Below, piece after piece: positions 51,614-60,644 of a DNA stretch of 64,000 nucleotides; positions within the stretch are counted from its first letter, which is position 1; each line of letters starts with the position of its first letter. The position numbers and the translations under genes were made by a program. Under the pieces are notes generated by a model. It made no database searches. It saw only the letters and a list, made by a program, of their open reading frames with translations, and was not told the DNA's origin. Origin of the DNA: Shewanella fidelis ATCC BAA-318 (GTDB taxonomy: Bacteria; Pseudomonadota; Gammaproteobacteria; Enterobacterales; Shewanellaceae); NCBI RefSeq assembly GCF_000518605.1, contig NZ_JADX01000004.1, positions 408,885-472,884 of the forward strand, read 5' to 3'.

Positions 51614-52702
51614 ATGTTTAAACTGAGTTCAATCGGAAGAGTCGCATTTTTCATGTCGACTCTGCTATGTCTGCCTTTTATGCGGGCTCATGCAGCACAA
51701 CTTGATGACGTAGCACACGTAGCAGACGTAGAAGCGGTAAAACAGTTTCAACCCTATTTTTATCTGGGGGCAAAGGTTGGCCAGATGCATTATCAAAACG
51801 CCTGTGAAAGCTGGAGCATAACTTGCGATGGTAATGATGTGGGTTTTGGGGCTTATGCAGGTTATCAAGCTTGGCAATTCCTAGGTTTTGAGACTGCATA
51901 TCTCGACCTTGGTGAAGCCGTTGCCAACTATTCGGAAAGCGGTGTAAATAATACTTATACCGGCAGTATGAAGGGCTGGGAGCTCTCTGCCGTGACACGA
52001 TTTAGCTTAAGCGAAAACCTTGAACTATTTGCAAAGGCGGGCAGTTTCTATTGGGATGGTGATAACCGTGGGCCTAATAGCTATCAATCAGATTCGGATT
52101 GGGCTCCTATGTTAGGAGCTGGGATTGAATATAAGCTATCACCGTCATGGAGCGCACGACTCGAATATCAATATGTTGATAGCCTTGGCAGCGAGTTGAT
52201 TGGTGGCAGCAATGGTCACCTAACCACTTTAGGTATTAGCTATCGCTTTGGTCAAAGCTCTAACAAAACCCAATCACCAGTTACAGAGACGTCGTTGAGC
52301 TTAACTGAGCAAACTCCTCCAGTAACACCTAAACCTGTGGTGTTACCCGCAATCACTGTTGTCAGTTTATTTGATTTTGATAGTAGTGAACTAACCAATG
52401 CGGATGCGTTAACACCTGTGATTGAAAGATTAAGCCAATTTCCTGCATCGATTGTCAACATTAAGGGCTATACCGACTCAAAAGGCAGTGATGATTACAA
52501 TCTAGCGTTATCTTGGCGTAGGGCGCAAGCTGTGGCGGACTACTTAATTACAGCGGGGATAAAAGCTGAACAAATTGAGGTTCACGGTTATGGTGAACTG
52601 GCACCCGTCATGAAAAATGATACTGCTTCACATCGGCATCAGAATCGCCGAGTCCTAGTACATATTCAATCAACGACATCAGCAATGAAGCCGGAGATCT
52701 AA
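51614..52702 (+). CDS. OmpA family outer membrane protein
   Basis: A protein of 362 residues. The signal peptide (1-27) ends RAHAAQ. Residues about 40-215 form an OmpA-like eight-stranded barrel (FYLGAKVGQMHYQN, LEYQYVDSLG, LTTLGISYRFGQ). A Pro/Thr-rich linker (about 218-250) leads to the C-terminal OmpA domain (about 255-355), with LFDFDSSEL, IKGYTDSKGSDDYN, LSWRRAQAV and RHQNRRV, which binds peptidoglycan. AAGGA precedes the ATG. It is 2 bases upstream of the giant BIG2 lipoprotein gene, so the two are made together; it may anchor or display that protein. Confidence 0.95.
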   Translation: MFKLSSIGRVAFFMSTLLCLPFMRAHAAQLDDVAHVADVEAVKQFQPYFYLGAKVGQMHYQNACESWSITCDGNDVGFGAYAGYQAWQFLGFETAYLDLGEAVANYSESGVNNTYTGSMKGWELSAVTRFSLSENLELFAKAGSFYWDGDNRGPNSYQSDSDWAPMLGAGIEYKLSPSWSARLEYQYVDSLGSELIGGSNGHLTTLGISYRFGQSSNKTQSPVTETSLSLTEQTPPVTPKPVVLPAITVVSLFDFDSSELTNADALTPVIERLSQFPASIVNIKGYTDSKGSDDYNLALSWRRAQAVADYLITAGIKAEQIEVHGYGELAPVMKNDTASHRHQNRRVLVHIQSTTSAMKPEI

Positions 52703-52704
52703 GC

Positions 52705-55700
52705 ATGTCGATATTTAAACAACTACAGCGTAATCTCATTTTATTTACGTTATTGATTTTAGCCGGTTGTGGTGGCGATGATGATGGTTTTCCTACCGGT
52801 GCCTGCGGCGGACCTGATAACCCTTGCCCTGCATATGCTGTTGCCCTTGATATTACTCCAAACAATAGTGTGATAGCGGTAAGTACTCATCAAGTTTATA
52901 AAGCCATCGCAACATACAGTGATGGTGCAAGCAAAGATGTCACTCAACAAGTCAGCTGGACGAGCAGTGAGCCAGATTTGGCTAGCATTTCTGCTGCTGG
53001 TATCGCGCAGGGCAGCTTAGCTGGAGAGGTACAGATAACGGCAACGCTTAATCCTTTGCAAGAAGGGGGCAGTGTATTAACCGATTCAGCGACACTTAGG
53101 GTGACAGATGCCGCGCTAACGGCATTGAATATTGAACCCGCTCAGGCTCAGATATTGGTTGGAATGACCCAGAACTATCGAGCCTTAGCTTTATTTGCTG
53201 ATGGTCATCAACAAGATGTGACTAATGAGGCAAGTTGGACAAGTTTAAACGCCGATATCGCAACACTAGAAAGCACTGGAGAGAATGTTGCTATAGCAAC
53301 CGGTCTTGCGGTTGGCGTTACACAAGTAAAAGCACTGTTTTCTACTCAAGAAGCATTGGCAACACTGGTTGTGCTTGCGACTAAGCCTAGCAGGTTATTG
53401 ATAAGCCCGCTTGATGAGGCAATTCCTAATGGCACGAGTTTACAGTACCAAGCACACCTAATTTTAGAAGATGGCTTAAGTATTGATGTCACAAAGCAGT
53501 CAATTTGGCGCAGTGCCGCTGTTGATATTGCAACTATTGATGAACAAGGTTTTTTAGTTGCTAAGTCGCTAGGTCAGACTCAAGTACAAGCAACCCTTGC
53601 TTTTGCTGGTGCAAGTTTATCGGATAGCACAGGTTTAACGGTCGAGGATGCTAAGGTCAGTAATTTGGTTGTCACTCCAACTCAAAGTACTGTGCCGCTT
53701 GGCACCAAAGGCAGCTATGTTGCTACCGCTTATTTTTCCGATGGTCAGGTAAAAGACGTAAGCCGTGAAGCAGTTTGGTCGGCATCTCAGGCTGAAGTGC
53801 TCGACATTGTTGCACAAGGACAAAATGCTGGTGATGCAATAGCTATAGCGGTCGGTACCTCAAACATTAGTGCTCGTTATCAAGCGCAAGATGCAGATGC
53901 ATTGATAGAAGTGACCGATGCCGTAATCACCTCACTGCAGATCTCACCAATCAATACTCAAGTGCCTGCTGGTGCAAGAGTGCAATATCATGCCTATGCA
54001 AGCTTCAGTGATGGCAGTACAAAAGATGTTACCGCTCAGGGCTATTGGCAAAGTAGCCAGCCACAAATAGCCTCTATAGGCATAACCGCTGAAAATGCGG
54101 GTTTTGCTGATACTTACTTAGCTGGTGTTACTGACATTCGCTTTGATTATCTAGGGCTAAGTCAATCTACTGAGCTAACTGTTACTGAAGCAAAGGTTGT
54201 TGAATTACAGATCTCACCGATTGATTTGCAAGTGCCGGTCGGCACCCAAGGCCAGTATAGTGCAACGGCTTACTATTCTGATGGCCATAGTGATGATGTG
54301 ACTCAGCAAGCGAGTTGGTTGTCGGGTAATCGACAGCTTGTCAGTATTGTCAATTCTGGTGCAGATGGCGGTTATGCAAGCGCGTTAGCAGAGGGGCGAG
54401 TCGCGATCTCTGCCACCTATGCGGGGGTGAGTTCAGCTGTTCTAGAAGCGGGAGCTGAGACTGTCGCATCAGCAACGGTCAGCAGTGAAACAACAGTAAA
54501 AGTGACTCCTGCCGTTTTACAAAGACTTATTATTTCACCCGTTAGCGCAAGTGTCGCTGCAGGCAATATTCAGGACTATCAACTGTTCGCATTATTTTCA
54601 GATGGCAGCAGTAAAGAGGTAACAGCTTATGCTTATTGGCAAACCAGCGATACTAATACAGCCACTATCGATACTTTTGGTGTTGCTCACAGCTTAACCG
54701 AAGGCCGGGTAAATATCGTTGCTAGTTATTTGGGGATGCAGGCGATTGCTGAGTTAACCGTGACCGATGCCGTTATCACTCAATTGCAGGTTTCACCTGT
54801 AGATAGCTCAATTGCACTAGGTTATAAGCAAAAGCTTGTAGCAACGGCTTATTACTCTGATGGTCATAGCAGTGACGTCTCTAGCTTAGCGAATTGGAAT
54901 TCACTGTCTCCGTCCATCGTGCAAGTTAACACTATTGGTCTTGCCGAAGGTGTTACTGAAGGAAGCGCAACTGTAGAGGCTAGCTATCAAGGCATGCAGG
55001 CAAGTGCTAATGTCAATGTGACCAGTGCAGTACTTGAGTCAGTGACAATAACACCGGTAACAGCCACCATCGCAGCGGGCAATACTCAACAATATCGATT
55101 GTTTGGCATATTCTCTGATGGCAGCCATAAAGAGTTAACCCATGTGGCAAGTTGGCAATCAAGTCGCTTAGGTGTTGCAACGATAGATAAACATGGCCTA
55201 GCACAAAGTTATCAGCAGGGAGATACTCAGATTAAGGCCAGCTATATCGGCGTATCTGCTATTGCCGAACTTAAGGTGACAGATGCTGTCGTTACTGGCC
55301 TTCAAGTTTCTCCTGCAAATGTGTCAGTGCCATTGGGAACCACAGGGCAGTATCGCGCCGATGCATTTTATTCCGATGGACACACTAGTGATGTCACTCA
55401 TCTTGCGACTTGGCGTGTTAGTGACCCAAGTTTAGTCAATATTACCGCAACTGGCGCTACGGCAGGTTTTGCACAAGCCATTGCGTTAGGGATAACCAAA
55501 GTACAAGCTGAATTTGCAGGACTGAGTGATAAAGTCGATGTGACAGTGACCGACGCCATACTCGAGAAGCTGGTGATTTCGCCGGTTTATAGCAGCATTG
55601 CTGCGGGGCTTCGTCAGCCCTATCAGGCGACAGGCGTGTTTTCAGATGGCAGTAGTAAACGGCTTACCGAACTAGTTAGTTGGAATAGCTCCGATAGCGA

Positions 55701-57681
55701 TATCGCCACACTAGATCGTTTTGGAGTCGCTCAAAGCTATAGGTCGGGCAATATTCAGGTCAGTGCTAGTTACATAGGTTTTAACGCAACAGCAGAGCTG
55801 AAGGTAACAGATGCACAGCTGAGCTATATTCGTGTAACTCCCACTTTTGCCAGTGTGCCCTTAGGGACTTCAGGCCAATTCAATGCTCGTGCTTTTTATA
55901 CCGATAATCGCTCTGAAGATATCACTGAAGTGGCGACTTGGCGTTCTAATGATGACGCCATAGTGCATATCGGCACTGGAGCTGAAAGTAGTGGTTTTGC
56001 TAGCGCGATGGGACTCGGGCAAACAGAAGTTACAGCGCAATATTTGACGGCAATCGATAGCGCGGTTGTTCAAGTTACGCCCGCGGAATTAGTTGAATTA
56101 ACCCTGTCTCCGGTCGATGCGTCGATTGCAGCGGGGCTTGATCAAGCATACCAAGCTTATGCTCGCTTTACTGATGGTAGCAACAAAGAGGTGACACTGG
56201 AATCGAGTTGGCAGAGTAGCGAGACCGATATTGCTACCATAGACTCACAAGGTGTTGCCCATACTTTGCTATCGGGTCGCACCGAGATCCAAGCGAGTTA
56301 TCAGTCACTCGTTGCTAAGGCCTCGTTGCTCGTCACAGAACCTGCTTTAGTGGATCTGCAAGTTACCCCTGTCAGTTCAACGATAAATATTAATGAAAGC
56401 CAGCAGTATGTTGCGAGGGCATTCTACTCTGACGGCTATTCAAATGATGTATCGACAGTATCAACATGGAGTTTGGCTGATGACTCAATAGCCCACATTG
56501 TTCCATCTGGGCGCTCTGCAGGGCAGGTTACTGGTGATAGTCAAGGTCAGACGTTTGTAACAGCGCGTTACTCAGGTATTGAGGCCCAAGCTCAACTCAA
56601 GGTTAGCGATTTTGAGTACTTAGGTGTGCAAGTGGAGCCTGCGGATACCTATGTTATTGTTAATAAAACGACCCAATTACAGGCGTTTGCGATTTATAGA
56701 AATAGTAGTGGGACAATAACTCAAAAAGAGGTTACAAACGTTAGTGACTGGCGAGGCGGTGATGCGAGTAAAGTCTCTATTGATAATAATGGTGTTGCAT
56801 ACGGCATAGAGTCTGGAATCACAGATACCTTTGCAATATATCAAGGTGTTCAAGGGCAAGGGAGGATCAATGTCCTTGATAGTGAGCTGCTAGGGTTAAC
56901 GGTGACTCCTGATAATTTATCGGCGCCGATAGGTACTCAGGGACGCTATAAAGCGGTAGCAACTTTTATCGATAGACCTGCTCAAGATGTCACTGAGTTA
57001 GCGACTTGGACTTCGAGCCAGTCAGATGTGGTACACATCGTCACCTCAGGTAAAGATGGCGGTATTGCAACCGCAAGGGCTATCGGTATGAGTGAGATCA
57101 CGGCTCAATTTGAGGGCGTCGTAGATAGTGTCAGTGCTCAAGTTACCGCGGCTGTGATAGAGCGGATAGAGATCACTCCTCGAGTAGATACGGTTTTTTC
57201 TGAAAATATACAGCAGTTTTATGCGAATGCTTATTTCTCTGATGGCAGTGTAGTTGATATTACCTTAGATGCTGATTGGAAAAGTGACGATCCTTATACA
57301 ATATCAATCGAAACAGGCAACGCTCGAGCAGGTGAAGCGATGGGAGTCAGCCTTGAAGGTGCCACTAGCATATCGGCATCATATGCAGGACTTAGCGATA
57401 GTTTGTTGTTAAATGTTAAGCCTAATGTTGCAGAGCGAGTCGAGATTATTCCAAATAACCTGACCCTCAAAAATGGAGACTATCAAACTGTGCAGGTGAT
57501 GGTAACTTATAGCAATGGGGATGTGGTTGACTACGCTAAATATGTCAATTGGAGTTCAACAGATGATAATGTCGCTTATGGTCATAGAGATACGATTAAC
57601 GCTATAGGCGTTGGTACAGCCACAGTGACAGCAACTATGGGAACGGTATCGGGCTCAGCTGAAGTAACGGTGACGCCCTAA
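52705..57681 (+). CDS. Giant lipoprotein with about 18 BIG2-like domains
   Basis: A lipoprotein of 1658 residues. The signal peptide ends in the lipobox LAGC (Cys at about 22), followed by GGDDDG, which favours the outer membrane and possibly the surface. After a short Cys-containing stretch, the chain is a string of about 18 bacterial Ig-like group 2 domains of 85-95 residues, each opening with a strand such as LQVSPVDSSI and containing YSDGHS.DV or FSDGS.KEV, then a Trp-x-S strand, and ending LTVTDA. No catalytic domain, C-terminal sorting signal or TolC-type export signal is seen. It is coupled to an OmpA-family gene 2 bases upstream. A stalk or adhesin role is inferred. It has no link to intimin beyond the Ig domains. 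Confidence 0.93.
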   Translation: MSIFKQLQRNLILFTLLILAGCGGDDDGFPTGACGGPDNPCPAYAVALDITPNNSVIAVSTHQVYKAIATYSDGASKDVTQQVSWTSSEPDLASISAAGIAQGSLAGEVQITATLNPLQEGGSVLTDSATLRVTDAALTALNIEPAQAQILVGMTQNYRALALFADGHQQDVTNEASWTSLNADIATLESTGENVAIATGLAVGVTQVKALFSTQEALATLVVLATKPSRLLISPLDEAIPNGTSLQYQAHLILEDGLSIDVTKQSIWRSAAVDIATIDEQGFLVAKSLGQTQVQATLAFAGASLSDSTGLTVEDAKVSNLVVTPTQSTVPLGTKGSYVATAYFSDGQVKDVSREAVWSASQAEVLDIVAQGQNAGDAIAIAVGTSNISARYQAQDADALIEVTDAVITSLQISPINTQVPAGARVQYHAYASFSDGSTKDVTAQGYWQSSQPQIASIGITAENAGFADTYLAGVTDIRFDYLGLSQSTELTVTEAKVVELQISPIDLQVPVGTQGQYSATAYYSDGHSDDVTQQASWLSGNRQLVSIVNSGADGGYASALAEGRVAISATYAGVSSAVLEAGAETVASATVSSETTVKVTPAVLQRLIISPVSASVAAGNIQDYQLFALFSDGSSKEVTAYAYWQTSDTNTATIDTFGVAHSLTEGRVNIVASYLGMQAIAELTVTDAVITQLQVSPVDSSIALGYKQKLVATAYYSDGHSSDVSSLANWNSLSPSIVQVNTIGLAEGVTEGSATVEASYQGMQASANVNVTSAVLESVTITPVTATIAAGNTQQYRLFGIFSDGSHKELTHVASWQSSRLGVATIDKHGLAQSYQQGDTQIKASYIGVSAIAELKVTDAVVTGLQVSPANVSVPLGTTGQYRADAFYSDGHTSDVTHLATWRVSDPSLVNITATGATAGFAQAIALGITKVQAEFAGLSDKVDVTVTDAILEKLVISPVYSSIAAGLRQPYQATGVFSDGSSKRLTELVSWNSSDSDIATLDRFGVAQSYRSGNIQVSASYIGFNATAELKVTDAQLSYIRVTPTFASVPLGTSGQFNARAFYTDNRSEDITEVATWRSNDDAIVHIGTGAESSGFASAMGLGQTEVTAQYLTAIDSAVVQVTPAELVELTLSPVDASIAAGLDQAYQAYARFTDGSNKEVTLESSWQSSETDIATIDSQGVAHTLLSGRTEIQASYQSLVAKASLLVTEPALVDLQVTPVSSTININESQQYVARAFYSDGYSNDVSTVSTWSLADDSIAHIVPSGRSAGQVTGDSQGQTFVTARYSGIEAQAQLKVSDFEYLGVQVEPADTYVIVNKTTQLQAFAIYRNSSGTITQKEVTNVSDWRGGDASKVSIDNNGVAYGIESGITDTFAIYQGVQGQGRINVLDSELLGLTVTPDNLSAPIGTQGRYKAVATFIDRPAQDVTELATWTSSQSDVVHIVTSGKDGGIATARAIGMSEITAQFEGVVDSVSAQVTAAVIERIEITPRVDTVFSENIQQFYANAYFSDGSVVDITLDADWKSDDPYTISIETGNARAGEAMGVSLEGATSISASYAGLSDSLLLNVKPNVAERVEIIPNNLTLKNGDYQTVQVMVTYSNGDVVDYAKYVNWSSTDDNVAYGHRDTINAIGVGTATVTATMGTVSGSAEVTVTP
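52831..57678 (+). repeat. Tandem BIG2-type coding repeats, about 18 units
   Basis: Unit starts are near 52831, 53113, 53386, 53653, 53926, 54196, 54517, 54775, 55027, 55291, 55558, 55816, 56089, 56347, 56614, 56884, 57154 and 57427. Spacing is 250-320 bases; the sixth unit is longest because of an Ala/Thr/Ser-rich linker near 54430-54510. Units 5-14 alternate between an F.DGS.KE type and a YSDGH..DV type. The DNA itself is well diverged, so recombination between units should be limited. Confidence 0.85.
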
Positions 57682-57731
57682 TTGCTAATTAGTTGATAAA
57701 AGAGTAGATAGCGCTCTATTAATTCTAAAAA

Positions 57732-57760
57732 ATGCAGCCGATTTAGGCTGCGCTTTTCTT
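57732..57760 (+). terminator. Terminator after the giant lipoprotein gene
   Basis: GCAGCC and GGCTGC arms around a six-base loop, followed by GCTTTTCTT. It lies about 50 bases past the stop at 57681. Confidence 0.7.
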
Positions 57761-57777
57761 ATCGCTTTAGTTCTGCT

Positions 57778-58419
57778 CTATATTCTACTATGGGCGAGAT
57801 AGAGCGTGGCGAGGTTGATGGCTATCACTAACCATAAAATCAATTTGAAGCGACCTTTAGCTGATTTGTGCCTCAGCCATTGCTGAGCCAACAGGGCGCC
57901 GGGCCAGCCACCAATTAAACTTAGTAATTGCAACTTAAACTCGCTCACTCGCCACCGCTGTTTGCGAGCTGCGCGCTTATCCCAAGCGTAAGTAATAAAG
58001 GTGACTAGACTCATAATGATAAAATAGAGCAGTAGCCACAGAGGAATATGTTGCATCAAGTAGGCAATAGCTAACCCCACGACAAAGCTTAGTGCTATCG
58101 TGACATTGAAGCGACTTGATGCAGGAGCTATTTTCCGGCTTGCTTTTCCCCTGCCGCCACTGATTAGCCGAGCTTTTTCGGCGCGCCACTTTCCTTGTTT
58201 GTCTTTAACTTTATGAAATTGGACTCGAAGGCCCGCTTGAGGCCGTCGACTGTCATTAGCTAATGCGGAAATGTGCAAAAATACTTGCTGCTTCTGCCCA
58301 AGGATTTGGATAAAGCCAAAGCCTCTGGTGTCATCCCAACTGTCGATTTCGCCTACTATTACATCGTTCTGTACTGCTTGCTTCATAGAGGGTTTAGTTT
58401 TGCTGGTTACCGATGTCAT
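57778..58419 (-). CDS. Cold-shock domain fused to DUF1294 membrane domain
   Basis: A protein of 213 residues. The N-terminal cold-shock domain (about 16-80) has RNP-like motifs RGFGFIQI and VFLHISAL, for single-stranded nucleic acid binding. A basic linker (SGGRGKASRK) leads to a DUF1294 domain (about 105-212) with three or four hydrophobic helices and the signature YAWDKRAARKQRWRVSE followed by GGWPGALLAQQ. The combination would tether an RNA-binding domain to the inner membrane; its role is unknown. It lies 18 bases downstream of the ArsR gene and is likely co-transcribed. Confidence 0.92.
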   Translation of the reverse strand: MTSVTSKTKPSMKQAVQNDVIVGEIDSWDDTRGFGFIQILGQKQQVFLHISALANDSRRPQAGLRVQFHKVKDKQGKWRAEKARLISGGRGKASRKIAPASSRFNVTIALSFVVGLAIAYLMQHIPLWLLLYFIIMSLVTFITYAWDKRAARKQRWRVSEFKLQLLSLIGGWPGALLAQQWLRHKSAKGRFKLILWLVIAINLATLYLAHSRI

Positions 58420-58437
58420 TCTGAGAGGTATTGAGTG

Positions 58438-58743
58438 TTAGCAAGACTCCTCAGCGCAGCACTCTTCTTGTAAGAACTGGATGAGACCTTCTAAGCAGTC
58501 AAATTGCGGAATACAGTGTAATACCCGCCCCTCACGATGTTGCTTTACTAATCCTGCTGACATCAAACTTGATAAGTGGTGGGATAAGGTTGAGTTTGGG
58601 ATCTGTAGACTCTCTTGTAAGTGACCGACAGGTAAACCTTTATGGCCAGCTTTTACTAGACATCTAAATAAAGTTAGTCGAGTTGGGTGACCTAACTCTT
58701 TTAGGGCTTTTGCAGCAATTTCGGTGTTCATAAGCTTACTCAT
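58438..58743 (-). CDS. ArsR-family HTH regulator with Cys-rich C-terminus
   Basis: A winged-helix regulator of 101 residues. The HTH (about 15-80) contains LGHPTRLTLFRCLVKAG and PNSTLSHHLSSLMSAGLV, the ArsR pattern. The usual ELCVCD metal site on helix 3 is replaced by LQESLQ, so classical arsenic sensing is unlikely. Four cysteines near the C-terminus (EECCAEESC and nearby CIPQFDC) could bind metal or metalloid. Its start lies 12 bases from a 17-base palindrome at 58755, a likely autoregulatory operator. An alternative ATG lies four codons inside. It precedes the CSD-DUF1294 gene. Confidence 0.9.
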   Translation of the reverse strand: MSKLMNTEIAAKALKELGHPTRLTLFRCLVKAGHKGLPVGHLQESLQIPNSTLSHHLSSLMSAGLVKQHREGRVLHCIPQFDCLEGLIQFLQEECCAEESC

Positions 58744-58754
58744 AAATGTTTCTG

Positions 58755-58771
58755 TATTATTCGAAATAATA
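58755..58771. promoter_or_regulatory. Palindrome upstream of the ArsR gene, candidate operator
   Basis: TATTATT and AATAATA are perfect seven-base arms around CGA, 12 bases before the ArsR start. AT-rich palindromes of this kind are typical ArsR binding sites; autoregulation is inferred. Confidence 0.55.
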
Positions 58772-58828
58772 GCAGGGTTGTGCTAGCCGACAAGCGTTAT
58801 TTATGTCTGCAGAGCAATTCTACCTTAA

Positions 58829-59320
58829 TTAATGTTTGCTTGGCTTTTCAGAGATCCACAGTTTAATTGTACCTTGTACTACAACCACTCCATTTGTGTC
58901 ATAAGCCGTTACGGGTACGAGCATATCACCCGCAACCCATTGCTCAGGTTTTACTTCGGCAACACAAGTGATATCACTACCCGCTTTGGCGGTGTAGTCG
59001 ACGCTCATGCCTTTAGGGATCCATCTTAAGTGATGAGGAATTGAAGCTTCGGCCATCACTCCCATAGCCATTTCAAGTCCATTACAGATGGCGATAACAT
59101 GCACAGTTTGAATATGGTTGTGTACAGCTTTACGTTTTTTTATTTGGCAAACGCAGCGATTCACATTTAATTCACTAATGATAGGTTTTACTGTACTGAA
59201 ATAAGGCGCCATTCGGCTAACCATTATTGAAAAAATCTTATTACCAAAGGGCAGACGGCTAACACGATTATAGAGTGACATGACTTTGGTGGGCTTATTA
59301 TTAGTATAACTATGGCTCAT
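58829..59320 (-). CDS. Hotdog-fold thioesterase-like protein (DUF4442)
   Basis: A cytoplasmic protein of 163 residues. It follows DUF4442: VKPIISELNVNRCVCQIKK, split around the first strand, then the hotdog helix segment NHIQTVHVIAICNGLEMAMG, and SVDYTAKAGSDITCVAEV. Thioesterase activity toward acyl-CoA is plausible from the hotdog fold, with Asn/Glu near the helix as candidate catalytic residues, but the substrate is unknown. It lies alone, about 85 bases upstream of the ArsR gene on the same strand. Confidence 0.85.
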   Translation of the reverse strand: MSHSYTNNKPTKVMSLYNRVSRLPFGNKIFSIMVSRMAPYFSTVKPIISELNVNRCVCQIKKRKAVHNHIQTVHVIAICNGLEMAMGVMAEASIPHHLRWIPKGMSVDYTAKAGSDITCVAEVKPEQWVAGDMLVPVTAYDTNGVVVVQGTIKLWISEKPSKH

Positions 59321-59550
59321 CTCTACTTGTCCTTATGTGTTTGCTTATGACAGTTAGCTTTTGTTGTGTTTACGACTAAATTAACCGTAAACTCTTAACT
59401 GGTCGGATGAGGTTAACATTGAATTAACATTAATTACTAGTGTCGATTAATCTATGTACAGAAAATTAAACTGCATTTCATTTCGTTTTGCGGTGAGTGG
59501 CACGTATAATTTCGACCGGTAAAAAACATCTCAGTAAATTAAGGATTAAA

Positions 59551-60468
59551 GTGAATTATTTAAAGACCTACCTAAAAGGGATGGCTATGGGAGCGGCAGA
59601 CGTTGTTCCTGGTGTTTCGGGGGGCACAATTGCCTTTATTACCGGTATTTTGGATCCGCTATTAGAGAGTATTAAAAAGATTAGACCTTCGCTTGTCGGT
59701 GTTATTAAAGAAAAAGGCATTAAAGCGGCCTTTATGCATATTAATGGCCCATTTTTAATTTGCGTATTTGGTGGCATATTGACCAGTATTTTTACACTGG
59801 CAAAATTAATTACCTATTTACTCGAGACTCACCCTATTCCTGTTTGGTCATTCTTTTTTGGCTTGATCGTAATATCAGTGATCCATATGTTGAAGCAAGT
59901 TAAAGGCTTTAGCTTTGCGCGCTTAGGGTTGTTCGCTGTCGGAGTCGCGTTCGCGTGGGGTATTACCATGCTTAATCCGATTGCAGTTGAAATGACTTAC
60001 CTGAATGTATTTTTAGGTGGATGTATCGCGATAACTGCGATGATCTTACCGGGGATTTCTGGCAGCTTTATTTTGTTGCTGCTAGGTCTTTATACACCAG
60101 TAATCGGTGCAGTAAAGAATTTAGAATTGGGTATTATCGTTACTTTTGCCGCAGGTGCTGCTATCGGTATCTTGAGTTTTAGCCACGTACTTTCTGCGCT
60201 ACTGAGAAAATATCACGATGCAACCTTAGTGTTTTTAACCGGCTTAATGCTAGGCACACTTGGCAAAATCTGGCCTTGGAAAGAAGTGCTGACATTCCGC
60301 GAAAACTCTAAAGGTGAAATGGTGCCACTTGATGAGCGGGTGTTATCACCTATGCAGTATGAGCAAATAACTGGTCAACCATCACTGCTGCTATATGCGG
60401 TTATCGCCATGTTAGCTGGCATCTTTTTGGTTTGGGGCTTAGAGCGATTTGCCAATAAAAACCGTTAA
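59551..60468 (+). CDS. DUF368 (PopT-type) undecaprenyl-phosphate translocase
   Basis: An inner-membrane protein of 305 residues with about eight hydrophobic helices. The family signature GMAMGAADVVPGVSGGTIAF lies at residues 10-29, and its inverted repeat lies near 165 as MILPGISGSFILLLLG. DUF368 proteins, also called PopT, have been shown to recycle undecaprenyl phosphate across the inner membrane, with a role at alkaline pH in V. cholerae. The start is GTG at 59551, with AAGG six bases upstream; a longer frame opens at 59497 but lacks such a site. A strong terminator follows at 60500. Confidence 0.9.
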   Translation: MNYLKTYLKGMAMGAADVVPGVSGGTIAFITGILDPLLESIKKIRPSLVGVIKEKGIKAAFMHINGPFLICVFGGILTSIFTLAKLITYLLETHPIPVWSFFFGLIVISVIHMLKQVKGFSFARLGLFAVGVAFAWGITMLNPIAVEMTYLNVFLGGCIAITAMILPGISGSFILLLLGLYTPVIGAVKNLELGIIVTFAAGAAIGILSFSHVLSALLRKYHDATLVFLTGLMLGTLGKIWPWKEVLTFRENSKGEMVPLDERVLSPMQYEQITGQPSLLLYAVIAMLAGIFLVWGLERFANKNR

Positions 60469-60499
60469 TTTTCTTGTGAAGTAATCAATTTTTTGTCTA

Positions 60500-60530
60500 A
60501 AACGCCAGCTCAATAGCTGGCGTTTTTTTT
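60500..60530 (+). terminator. Terminator after the DUF368 gene
   Basis: AACGCCAGCT and AGCTGGCGTT arms around CAAT, followed by eight T residues. It insulates the photolyase operon promoter that follows. Confidence 0.9.
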
Positions 60531-60578
60531 GTTTAAATTATCAATGAAAATAGTTGGATTTAAGGATAAATTAAAAAC

Positions 60579-60606
60579 TTGTACAAAAAAATGATCCTTG
60601 TACAAG
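60579..60606. promoter_or_regulatory. Two TTGTACAA palindromes, candidate MerR operator
   Basis: TTGTACAA occurs at 60579-60586 and again at 60598-60605, 19 bases apart; each is a perfect palindrome and the second extends to CTTGTACAAG. A TATAG follows at 60607, so the repeats overlap the likely promoter of the DUF523/MerR/phrB operon. LitR/CarH-type MerR proteins use TGTACA-like sites as I recall. Binding by the MerR protein encoded at 61651 is inferred. Confidence 0.6.
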
Positions 60607-60644
60607 TATAGCGCGTAATGAACAGTCAATTAGGGAGTATGACT

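Noticed and set aside
59497..59550. N-terminal extension of the DUF368 protein by 18 codons
   Set aside because: The GTG at 59551 has AAGG six bases upstream and starts just before the conserved signature.
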